Source of the DNA: CAZZCN01 sp964652975
GTDB taxonomy: Bacteria; Bacillota; Clostridia; Saccharofermentanales; UBA5734
Direction of reading: 5' to 3'
Length of the DNA: 38,471 bases
NCBI GenBank assembly: GCA_964652975.1
Contig: CAZZCN010000022.1
Span: 1-38,471, forward strand
Shown here: in pieces, positions 8,711 through 15,313 of the stretch
Layout: each line of letters opens with the position of its first letter
How positions within the stretch are numbered: the stretch's first letter is position 1
Notes under the pieces: generated by a model
Seen by the model: only the letters and a program-made list of their open reading frames with translations
Databases searched by the model: none
What the model was told of the DNA's origin: nothing
Translations under genes and position numbers: made by a program

Positions 8711-8890
8711 GCTTGCTATACATATACCTACTAATCATATATTGCTAATGATGTACTCACTAATCATATACTCACCATTCATGCACTCGCTATTGATGTA
8801 CCCGCTATTAAAATACTAGCTTTTTATGTGCTTAATATTTATATGCTTTATATTTATGTATTCTCTATTTATATATTCTCTATTAATTTA
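8711..8890. repeat. Degenerate 15-bp tandem repeat, about 12 units, upstream of proC
   Basis: From 8711 to 8890 the sequence falls into 15-base units with no slippage: for example CTCACTAATCATATA at 8756, CTCACCATTCATGCA at 8771, CTCGCTATTGATGTA at 8786, CTTTATATTTATGTA at 8846 and TTCTCTATTTATATA at 8861. A loose consensus is CTCNCTATTNATRTA. The middle units are best conserved and the outer ones drift to AT-rich sequence. There is no gene in this stretch. It fills the spacer between proC (minus strand) and the tRNA-Trp gene (plus strand), and the rest of that spacer is the tRNA promoter. Confidence 0.8.
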
Positions 8891-8959
8891 CTATCATTTC
8901 CTTTGTCTGGTATTAATATATTATAAAAATATATTCTTCCTAAAATAATAACATTGATA

Positions 8960-8988
8960 TTGACATCATGCAAACGTTCATTTATACT
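8960..8988 (+). promoter_or_regulatory. Sigma-70-type promoter for tRNA-Trp
   Basis: A consensus -35 TTGACA at 8960-8965 and a -10 TATACT at 8983-8988 are separated by 17 bases. The expected start point falls a few bases before the mature tRNA at 9001. Confidence 0.85.
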
Positions 8989-9000
8989 TTACCAGTGCGA

Positions 9001-9075
9001 AGGGGAGTGGCTCAATGGTAGAGCAGCGGTCTCCAAAACCGCTGGTTGCGTGTTCGAATCGCGTCTCCCCTGCCA
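9001..9075 (+). tRNA. tRNA-Trp (anticodon CCA), CCA end encoded
   Basis: The cloverleaf can be drawn directly: acceptor AGGGGAG pairs with CTCCCCT (9065-9071), the D stem is GCTC/GAGC, the anticodon stem GCGGT/ACCGC holds loop CTCCAAA with anticodon CCA, and the T arm GCGTG-TTCGAAT-CGCGT has two G-U pairs. Discriminator G at 9072 is followed by genomic CCA. It is monocistronic, with its own promoter upstream and a strong terminator immediately downstream. Confidence 0.97.
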
Positions 9076-9113
9076 AAAAGGATTGTCGAATAAATTTTCG
9101 ACAATCCTTTTTA
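9076..9113 (+). terminator. Rho-independent terminator of tRNA-Trp
   Basis: AAAAGGATTGTCGA (from 9076) pairs perfectly with TCGACAATCCTTTT (from 9098) across a short AT loop, ending in a run of T. Because A-runs flank the other side, it can also act for the minus-strand toxin-antitoxin operon that ends at 9135. Confidence 0.9.
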
Positions 9114-9134
9114 TCATTTAGTGGTATGTTTCGA

Positions 9135-9545
9135 TTAAATAATTGACAAATAGTCTGTTGGTGTAATACCTTTGACTTTAGAATTCTTAAAGTCATCAAT
9201 ATTACGTGTAACGATATAGTCTGCACCGATTGATTTTGCACAGTCCGACTGAATAGCATCTTCGAAATCTGATTCCCTTAGTTTCAATGCATTGAAAATA
9301 TTATGCTTTGTTACATCACAAATCTCTACAATTGACAGTAACTTTTCTAAAGCATTGTAAAGTGTTGATTTATCAGCTATATTTTTACAAAGAATGTAAT
9401 ATATGTCAGTTATGGTGGTTGCTGTAATATATCCTTGGAAACTGGGTGTTTCACATAGTTTCAAGACTGCAGATGAGCTTTCAACAAAAGGCTCACGATC
9501 TAAAAGGACATCAAGTATCACATTAGTATCAACCAATATTTTCAT
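9135..9545 (-). CDS. PIN-domain toxin (VapC-like RNase)
   Basis: This is a probable Mg2+-dependent endoribonuclease toxin. The PIN fold begins MKILVDTNVILDVLLDREPF, with the first catalytic Asp at residue 6. Other acidic residues typical of the site are in RESDFEDAIQSDCAKS and TRNIDDFKN near the C-terminus. I chose the ATG at 9545 (136 residues) because it begins at the conserved strand, has a GAGG site upstream and overlaps the antitoxin by 17 bases. A longer frame from 9596 would extend into the antitoxin gene without conserved content. The gene is markedly AT-rich (17 G+C in the 60 bases from 9301), unlike the housekeeping genes to its left, which fits horizontal acquisition. Confidence 0.87.
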   Translation of the reverse strand: MKILVDTNVILDVLLDREPFVESSSAVLKLCETPSFQGYITATTITDIYYILCKNIADKSTLYNALEKLLSIVEICDVTKHNIFNALKLRESDFEDAIQSDCAKSIGADYIVTRNIDDFKNSKVKGITPTDYLSII

Positions 9546-9759
9546 GTCTGGATATCCTCGCATTTCTAATGTACTCTTTATCCACTTCCGTTCCATTTGG
9601 AATAGATATTATACCTCGAAGTTCATCTACGACACTTAATGCAGGATTAACCAGTTTTGCTATAGGTTTACCATTCTTGGTAATAAAAACATCCTCACTT
9701 GAAATAATTTCAAGGTATTTACCAAAATTCAACTTAAATTCAGTAGCTGTTACATACAT
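9529..9759 (-). CDS. Phd/YefM-family antitoxin
   Basis: This 76-residue protein has the Phd/YefM N-terminal fold: MYVTATEFKLNFGKYLEIIS followed by EDVFITKNGKPIAKLVNP, which is the classic 'ITKNGKPVAVL' turn. The C-terminal part is charged and would wrap the toxin. It precedes the PIN toxin and overlaps its start, as expected for a two-gene toxin-antitoxin operon with the antitoxin first and autoregulating the promoter. A GAGGAG site lies upstream of the ATG. The pairing Phd/YefM with PIN is a common VapBC-like arrangement. Confidence 0.88.
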   Translation of the reverse strand: MYVTATEFKLNFGKYLEIISSEDVFITKNGKPIAKLVNPALSVVDELRGIISIPNGTEVDKEYIRNARISRHENIG

Positions 9760-9783
9760 ATAATATCAACTCCTCTTATTAAT

Positions 9784-9920
9784 ATATAGCAAACTGATTA
9801 GTTAAATATAATTAAAATACCAGACGCTATACAGCAAACTGATTTAAAAAAAACAGAAAACAGTTTGCCAAATGCGTTTTGATTTTTAACTATTATAGAA
9901 CTTGTTACAAAACGCTATAT
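9784..9920. repeat. Dispersed intergenic inverted-repeat element, copy 2 (composite)
   Basis: It has the same ATATAGC and GCTATAT ends as the copy at 7110-7222. It begins with a short partial unit that ends GACGCTATA near 9831 and is followed at once by a fuller unit (GCAAACTG ... CAGTTTGC, then GCGTTTTGA ... ACAAAACGC). It looks like one element inserted beside, or duplicated from, an internally deleted relative. It lies directly upstream of the antitoxin gene. Confidence 0.72.
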
Positions 9921-10002
9921 TTATATCATATTGCTTTTTGTACGATTTGTCAATATATTATTATGCTATTTTCATTATTTATTTTATGCGATATATACTA
10001 TA

Positions 10003-11307
10003 TTATTTCGAATATCTTTCCGCCACTTTCATGGCGATTTTCTCCCATTCCCACAGTCTTTGAGGCTGATGGAGAACGGTCGATATATCCTTCATAATAA
10101 GTTCAACATGGCAATCTCCACCGGTTTTGCTCATAAAATCCTCAAGCTCATGCTCGGCCCTTTCCGGTGAGAATGTGCTATCGACAAATATTGAAGGGCT
10201 TGGTTTGCGGCTCATTACATAATCTGTTCCAATGTCTTTAATTACATTTGCCGAATTGCACCAAGGGCTGACTGTAATTTTGCGTAAGTTTGGTATCCGT
10301 CTTAAAATTTCAACTTTCCTGTCAACCGGTTCGCAGCATCCATAATACGTCAGACCCCATCGCTTAAGCCACTTTAGATCATGCTCAACAGCAAACTCCC
10401 AGTGCATTTCAGGAGAAACGCTGCTGAAAATCTGGGCGTTTGAACATCCCCACATGTTTTCGGGTCTTACGTGGTCCGGATTGTAATTCTTGCCGGGAAG
10501 GTCGCTTACATATCCATAACCACCGGATCCGATACGCGTGTTATTGCAATCAAGTGAAAGCAGGTTCATTGCGTCAAACTGATCGAGTTCAACCATCCAT
10601 GCCGCCACCATTCTCTCATAAGCCTCATGCACCATCTCCGGGCGCAGGACAAGATCCATCATAGCCTCTTCAACGCCCCACCAGCGGATTAGAAAATCCC
10701 ACGGAGTATACCAGATATGCGTCTGACCAACTTTTCTCACTTCAATAATTCCATCAAACAGGTCTTTCATCAGCTGGAAGTTTCGCTCAGTCTGTTTTTC
10801 GTCATGAGTCACCTTTGGCATTTTTATCTTGTCAATATCCTCTGGTTCACTGATTTGAATTTTAAAATGACGTGATACAATGTCGCTTTCCTCGTCGGTT
10901 TTAGCGATGTCGACATCTTCGCTTATGCCCATACCGGTGCTCTCGATAACTAGCGGACACTCGATATAGTCATTAATAACCATGTCACCCGGCATGTGTT
11001 TCCACTGATAGATTGTTTTCCTTAGTTTGTCTTCTAGGTCTCTGGCCCACTGGTTTTCACAAGTCAAGGTAAGTTCATTGTCGACGTTCATCTCGTGCCA
11101 TGGTATTTCGTTAATGTAGACCATCGGCCTTTTGGACTTGAGGTCGTTTAAGTCCCTCCATAGCAGGGATTTCTGCTTATGAACCGGCAGTCTTGCGATG
11201 TCCGCAATCTGACCTGCCAGATTCCTCAATACGGACTTGTCATTTTCAGAAAGTATGATTTCCTCTTCGATGGCCAAAGGACCTTTGTGTGATGGATCGT
11301 GTAACAT
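10003..11307 (-). CDS. Uroporphyrinogen-decarboxylase-fold protein (UroD-1), atypical metal motif
   Basis: This 434-residue protein belongs to the UroD/MtaA-type superfamily, whose members include heme-pathway decarboxylase and cobalamin-linked methyltransferases. The (beta/alpha)8 barrel is suggested by the C-terminal half, with KITVSPWCNSANVIKDIGTDYVMSRKPSP and the segment GLTYYGCCEPVDRKVE. Where the methyltransferase relatives have an HxCG zinc motif, this protein has YYGCCE at residues 321-326, so the His is replaced by Tyr and an extra Cys follows. It therefore probably does not bind zinc in the usual way. The N-terminal ~60 residues are extra compared with its paralogs. An AAGGAGGG site precedes the ATG at 11307. 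The product and substrate are unknown; a role in heme synthesis is unlikely because no heme genes are adjacent and three paralogs are nearby. Confidence 0.82.
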   Translation of the reverse strand: MLHDPSHKGPLAIEEEIILSENDKSVLRNLAGQIADIARLPVHKQKSLLWRDLNDLKSKRPMVYINEIPWHEMNVDNELTLTCENQWARDLEDKLRKTIYQWKHMPGDMVINDYIECPLVIESTGMGISEDVDIAKTDEESDIVSRHFKIQISEPEDIDKIKMPKVTHDEKQTERNFQLMKDLFDGIIEVRKVGQTHIWYTPWDFLIRWWGVEEAMMDLVLRPEMVHEAYERMVAAWMVELDQFDAMNLLSLDCNNTRIGSGGYGYVSDLPGKNYNPDHVRPENMWGCSNAQIFSSVSPEMHWEFAVEHDLKWLKRWGLTYYGCCEPVDRKVEILRRIPNLRKITVSPWCNSANVIKDIGTDYVMSRKPSPSIFVDSTFSPERAEHELEDFMSKTGGDCHVELIMKDISTVLHQPQRLWEWEKIAMKVAERYSK

Positions 11308-11385
11308 TTAAAATCCCTCCTTATCATTCATCGTAAAAAAATATTTCACTTATTCACTTAATCGTTAATCTTTGATCGTTAATTT

Positions 11386-11479
11386 CTTATTCTCTCAATT
11401 ACCTAATCATAAAGGTTCTTAACCTCTTTTTTGCTCAAATCTTCTAATTGCTTATTCTCTTAAACGTCTAATCATAAAG
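11386..11479. repeat. 65-bp-period imperfect direct repeat between UroD-1 and UroD-2
   Basis: CTTATTCTCT at 11386 and 11451, and TAATCATAAAG at 11404 and 11469, are both exactly 65 bases apart. The 219-base spacer (11308-11526) holds nothing else I can identify. It may contain the promoter for UroD-1. Confidence 0.6.
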
Positions 11480-11526
11480 TCTATTATTATCAATATCATA
11501 TAATCACTTCAATAAAAATTTTTATT

Positions 11527-12579
11527 TTACTTTTTGACAAAATAGTTTTTTGCTTCGTCGTACATTGCGATAATATTTTCAGCAGGAACTTCAGGCAACA
11601 GGTAGTCATGAGATGCTGCAACGATGTATCTGCCATCACCGCCTAATATATCAATTATTCTTCTTGTCTCAGCTCTGACTTCCTTTTCTGTTGCACTTCT
11701 TAAAATTTCGTTTTCGTCAATTCCACCGAAGAAGACAATATCTTTCCCAAACTCCTTTTTTAATTTAACTGGATCCATATGTTCAGCGCTTACCTGAATA
11801 GGATTTACTACATCAAACCCTATTTCAATAAGATCAGGAATAATTTCATGAATATCTCCACAAGAATGCAACCCTGCAACTGAATTGTTTTTGTGTGCAA
11901 GTTCAACCAGCTTTTTAAGGCCTGGTTTAAAAAGTCGTCTCCACTGCTGAGGGGACATTAATAGGCTTCTTTGTGACCCAAAGTCGTTACCAATGAACTG
12001 GAAATCGATAACCCCGGGATTCTTCTCAAACGACCTTTTTGTCTGTTCATAATAAAAGTTGAAGCAATACTCGGTAATAGCCTCAGCTATGCCAGAGTCT
12101 TCACACATTTCAATGAAAAATCTTTCCATGCCAAGTAATTCTATTGCATCATGAAAGTAGGGTGCCCATGCTCCGCCTATTACGCAATGGTTCCTTGCTT
12201 TCTCCCTCTCAGTTTCGCTTATCTCGTATTCCCACAAATCAAGTTCTGGCCATTTGTACTTTTCTACTTCAGAGACTGATTCGATGTTTGCCATTGGATG
12301 ATTGATTGCCTGGCCATAGTAATACCCGGCTCTTCTAATCCCCCATATGCTCATTACGCTTCCATCGGGATATACTTCCATCTCAGGGCCTATATATTCA
12401 GGTCGAAAGGTCATATAATCAATCCCCAGTATATTATAAAGCGCATCATGCTCGCTTGCGGCACCAAGTTTTTCAATAATGTTTTGTGTTGTCTCAGGGT
12501 CACCGCCATACCACATAGGGAATCTGTCTAATGTTTGACCTTTAAATGGGGCAAGTCCTCTTTCCTTTGCATTATACAT
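11527..12579 (-). CDS. Uroporphyrinogen-decarboxylase-fold protein (UroD-2), probable methyltransferase
   Basis: It has 350 residues, the usual size for the family. The metal-type motif LHSCGD is at residues 237-242 (H238, C240), followed by IHEIIPDLIEIGFDVVNPIQ, the standard pattern in corrinoid-linked UroD methyltransferases. FFGGIDENEIL and SHDYLLPEVPAENI near the C-terminus are also conserved with the paralog at 15314. Known relatives (MtaA, MtbA, CmuA N-terminal domain) transfer methyl groups to or from a corrinoid or coenzyme, but no corrinoid protein is encoded in this window, so the reaction is inferred only by fold. The ATG at 12579 has an AGAGG site. An AT-rich 467-base divergent spacer separates it from the AraC gene at 13047. 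Confidence 0.87.
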   Translation of the reverse strand: MYNAKERGLAPFKGQTLDRFPMWYGGDPETTQNIIEKLGAASEHDALYNILGIDYMTFRPEYIGPEMEVYPDGSVMSIWGIRRAGYYYGQAINHPMANIESVSEVEKYKWPELDLWEYEISETEREKARNHCVIGGAWAPYFHDAIELLGMERFFIEMCEDSGIAEAITEYCFNFYYEQTKRSFEKNPGVIDFQFIGNDFGSQRSLLMSPQQWRRLFKPGLKKLVELAHKNNSVAGLHSCGDIHEIIPDLIEIGFDVVNPIQVSAEHMDPVKLKKEFGKDIVFFGGIDENEILRSATEKEVRAETRRIIDILGGDGRYIVAASHDYLLPEVPAENIIAMYDEAKNYFVKK

Positions 12580-13046
12580 TTTTACATACCTCTTTCTGCT
12601 AATTAATAGATTTTGAAATTTGTTTAACAGATATTTAAAACATAATTATTAGGCCTTGGTTTAATAGATAAAAAAACAATTTTCTTAGCATAAATTAATT
12701 CAGTAAGCATAATTCATTTTGACTTTGCACAAGTTTTCATGTCACTGGCAATTCTTCTTGCCAAGGAATTCACTAGAAATTTATTCAAATACATTATATT
12801 GACAACTTATTTTTACGTGATAAACTAATATTATACTATTTAAGCGCGTTTCTAAATGTATTTGACAAACCATAATATATGTTTTTTAAACTTCTGCAAT
12901 TCATATAACATTTATATCAAGGCATTGATTAATAGTATTTGCACTCTAATTAACACTTTATTTGTCAATAATATTTTAGATAAAACAAATTACTTTTATG
13001 GCTATTAATGATAATTGAAATGAACTCATAAGTGAAGGAGATCTGT
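12580..13046. other. AT-rich divergent intergenic region (UroD-2 / AraC-1)
   Basis: There is no convincing gene on either strand. It should contain both divergent promoters. The best plus-strand candidate is TTGACA at 12799 with TAAACT at 12821 (16-base spacing), which is weak and far upstream. I see no riboswitch-like structure or clear repeats. Confidence 0.5.
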
Positions 13047-13874
13047 ATGCAGGATTTAAACCTGATATTGCTGAGTGGCGGGTATCATGAATGTACAACG
13101 CTTTGGAACGAAGACCCAATGGGTAAGGGCAATTATTACAAAATCTACTTTGTAAAAGAAGGAAATGCCCGTATTTATCTTGATGGACAGTGGCATGAGC
13201 TTTCTGAAGGAAACGCCTATTTCATTAATGGATTTTTGCTTGATAAGCAGCGTTGTGATAATCTAATGAATGTATTTTGGATACATTTTATTCCCGAATC
13301 TTTATTTCTTACCATGTTTATTAATGACTTAAACCCTTTTTTTATGTGGAACATAGAGTCCTCCATAGCAAAATCTATTAATTATGAAGTAATCCCCACA
13401 CTTTTTGAAAATGCGAATTCCAAGGATCCTATACTTCTTGAAACGCTTTCACTGGCACATAACTTTCAAGTTAATTCCATTATATTGATGCTGCTTTCAG
13501 ATATGATGTTATATGAAAAAACTAAATCCCTTGAAGCTTCATACCCTTTATATGTCAAATTGAAACCTGCTTTGGATTTTATGAATGATAATTACAAAGA
13601 AGATATAAAGCTCGAGGAAATATCGGCAAAATCATTTCTAAATCCAATATATTTTTCTAGGCTTTTCAAGAAATGTTTCAAAACAGCTCCCGTCCATTAT
13701 CTTAATATGATCAGACTAAATGAAGCCTGCAGACTTTTAACCAGAACTGATAAATCGATATTGGAAATCTCTGAAATCACAGGATTCTGCAATCAATTCT
13801 ATTTTTCTAAGGTTTTCAAGATGCATTTTCGTAAGACACCTTCAGAATATCGTATTACTAAGATTTCGCCATAA
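13047..13874 (+). CDS. AraC-family transcriptional regulator (AraC-1)
   Basis: This is a one-component regulator of 275 residues. The N-terminal half is a cupin-like ligand domain (KGNYYKIYFVKEGNARIYLDG...). The C-terminal ~100 residues hold two helix-turn-helix units: EDIKLEEISAKSFLNPIYFSRLFKK and SILEISEITGFCNQFYFSKVFK, ending HFRKTPSEYR, the classic AraC pattern. I placed the start at ATG 13047 because AAGGAG ends 6 bases before it; the in-frame GTG at 13032 would place that Shine-Dalgarno inside the coding region. It is transcribed divergently from UroD-2, the usual arrangement for a local activator, so UroD-2 (and perhaps UroD-1) is the likely target. Confidence 0.92.
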   Translation: MQDLNLILLSGGYHECTTLWNEDPMGKGNYYKIYFVKEGNARIYLDGQWHELSEGNAYFINGFLLDKQRCDNLMNVFWIHFIPESLFLTMFINDLNPFFMWNIESSIAKSINYEVIPTLFENANSKDPILLETLSLAHNFQVNSIILMLLSDMMLYEKTKSLEASYPLYVKLKPALDFMNDNYKEDIKLEEISAKSFLNPIYFSRLFKKCFKTAPVHYLNMIRLNEACRLLTRTDKSILEISEITGFCNQFYFSKVFKMHFRKTPSEYRITKISP

Positions 13875-14015
13875 CCGTTTACCTTGGATATAAGGGGTTG
13901 TCTATAGAATTAGCGGCTATGATCAATATATAATCTATTAATATTTATATTATGCTTATACTCTTCTTCTCGAATATATTTCGGTTTTTGTCATGGTTGC
14001 CGAATTGATTTTTTC

Positions 14016-14915
14016 TTAAATCCTTCTTCCCATTCCCCTTGTTCCTACGGTTGTCGTTTTCTGAAAGGCCTGGGGAGACATTTTCTTATATTTTTTAAAC
14101 ATCCTGCTAAATTGCGAGACATTGCTTATTCCAACCATTTCTGCTGTATCTGACACATTAAAGAACATTTGTAAATAGTGACAGGCAAGGTCTGCCTTTT
14201 TCTCGTTAATGTACCCTACCACTGTTTTTTCAAGCTGCTTTTTAAAAAGATATTCGAGATTTCTCACCGTTGTGCATGAATTAGCTGCAACATCGTCGAC
14301 CTTTATTCTATTATGAAGATTTTGATCAATATAATCCAACGCGTTTTCCAAAATGTTTTTGACAATTTCTATTTTTGGTGCTTTTGCGGTTTTAGATAGC
14401 AAGGCGAGGCTTTCGATGACTAGGTTTTTAATGGCTTCCTGTGTGCCTTGGTGGTATTTCTTTTGTGGTGAATTATACATTTCTATGAAATCTATATATG
14501 CCAGGAGTTGTCTTTGGGAAGATATTATATTATGACTATCGATAAAGCCGCCAATGCATATATCCTCGTATGAAACGGTCTTCGCCGATCTTTCATTTTC
14601 TTCTATTGTAATAAAAATGTATAGGAGAACAAGATTCTCTTTTTGACTGGCTAAAATTTCGTGTGCGATGTTCGGCTGGGCAATTATTATATCACCCTCA
14701 TGTATGTTATATATTGTTTCATTATAATTGTAGGTACCGGTTCCTGAAAGAATTATACACAGTTCATAGCAATCGTGATTATGTATTTGATTGGATATCT
14801 GATCATATCCAAATACACAATATGTTCCTACTTTGCACGAAAGCCTGTATCTGCCGAAGGATTCATCGATCCTTATCCCTTTGATATATTCGGAATGCAA
14901 TTGTCCGGTATTAAT
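14016..14915 (-). CDS. AraC-family transcriptional regulator (AraC-2), start codon uncertain
   Basis: The protein of about 300 residues has an N-terminal AraC_binding cupin (QIHNHDCYELCIILSGTGTYNY, then HEGDIIIAQPNIAHEI) and a C-terminal double helix-turn-helix (NRIKVDDVAANSCTTVRNLEYLFKK and NVSDTAEMVGISNVSQFSRMFKK, then KMSPQAFQK). There is no ATG in frame before the domain. A perfect AGGAGG lies at 14925-14930, and 9 bases later, in frame, is ATT at 14913-14915, a rare start. The alternatives are TTG at 14936 (upstream of the AGGAGG, no site of its own) and TTG at 14900 (24 bases after it). I used ATT by spacing, with low certainty. It is divergent from UroD-3 across a spacer with repeated palindromes, so UroD-3 is its likely target. 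Confidence 0.85.
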   Translation of the reverse strand: MNTGQLHSEYIKGIRIDESFGRYRLSCKVGTYCVFGYDQISNQIHNHDCYELCIILSGTGTYNYNETIYNIHEGDIIIAQPNIAHEILASQKENLVLLYIFITIEENERSAKTVSYEDICIGGFIDSHNIISSQRQLLAYIDFIEMYNSPQKKYHQGTQEAIKNLVIESLALLSKTAKAPKIEIVKNILENALDYIDQNLHNRIKVDDVAANSCTTVRNLEYLFKKQLEKTVVGYINEKKADLACHYLQMFFNVSDTAEMVGISNVSQFSRMFKKYKKMSPQAFQKTTTVGTRGMGRRI

Positions 14916-15084
14916 TTTCTTATTCCTCCTTAGCAAATCTCGTGTTCAGTGACGTCCACCCATTGATAATTGCATCTCTTAAAGAGGATGCATACGGTAT
15001 CTGTTATATATCATATTATTATAGTCTTCTTTTAACTTGATTTTATCACTTTTTTCGTTTTTTGCAAAACTAATTTCGCTTTTG

Positions 15085-15231
15085 ACTATTATTTTTGTTT
15101 GTTTTTAGGATTACAATGTAGATGTACATTAATTCTTACAGCGATTTAGAAGTTTTTTACTATTATTATTTGTTTTTAGGATTGCAATGTAGATGTACAT
15201 TAAATCTTACAGAGCTTTCGAAGTTTTTTAC
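15085..15231. repeat. 71-bp direct repeat, two copies, each with an AATGTA-N4-TACATT palindrome
   Basis: Both copies read TTTTTAGGATTRCAATGTAG, then ATGTACATTAAWTCTTACAG, then AGTTTTTTAC, offset by exactly 71 bases. The palindrome AATGTAGATGTACATT is at 15115-15130 and 15186-15201 and is identical in both. Position in a divergent AraC/UroD spacer makes these good candidate operators. Confidence 0.8.
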
Positions 15232-15273
15232 CAGTTATTTATTTTCAGCTATTTATTTTCAGTTATAAATTTC
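15232..15273. repeat. 14-bp tandem repeat, three copies
   Basis: CAGTTATTTATTTT at 15232, CAGCTATTTATTTT at 15246 and CAGTTATAAATTTC at 15260 are consecutive 14-base units just upstream of the UroD-3 leader. They follow directly after the 71-bp repeat. Confidence 0.65.
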
Positions 15274-15313
15274 CACACTTCAAACTAACATTTATTTTAA
15301 GGAGGGTGTCAAA

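Larger units (their letters stand above)
14937..15313. promoter_or_regulatory. Divergent regulatory region between AraC-2 and UroD-3
   Basis: This 377-base spacer holds no gene. It contains a 71-bp direct repeat carrying two copies of a palindrome and a 14-bp triple repeat, both annotated separately. Promoters for both flanking genes must lie here, but I cannot place them with confidence in the AT-rich background. Confidence 0.6.

Noticed and set aside
8711..8890. CRISPR-like array
   Set aside because: The units are 15 bases with no unique spacers between them and no cas genes nearby, so this is a tandem repeat, not a CRISPR.
9048..9075. Attachment-site duplication of the tRNA-Trp 3' end
   Set aside because: I found no second copy of the tRNA 3' sequence and no integrase in the window.
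12580..13046. Cobalamin or other riboswitch upstream of UroD genes
   Set aside because: No B12-box-like or other recognisable conserved riboswitch core was seen in this or the other spacers next to UroD genes.
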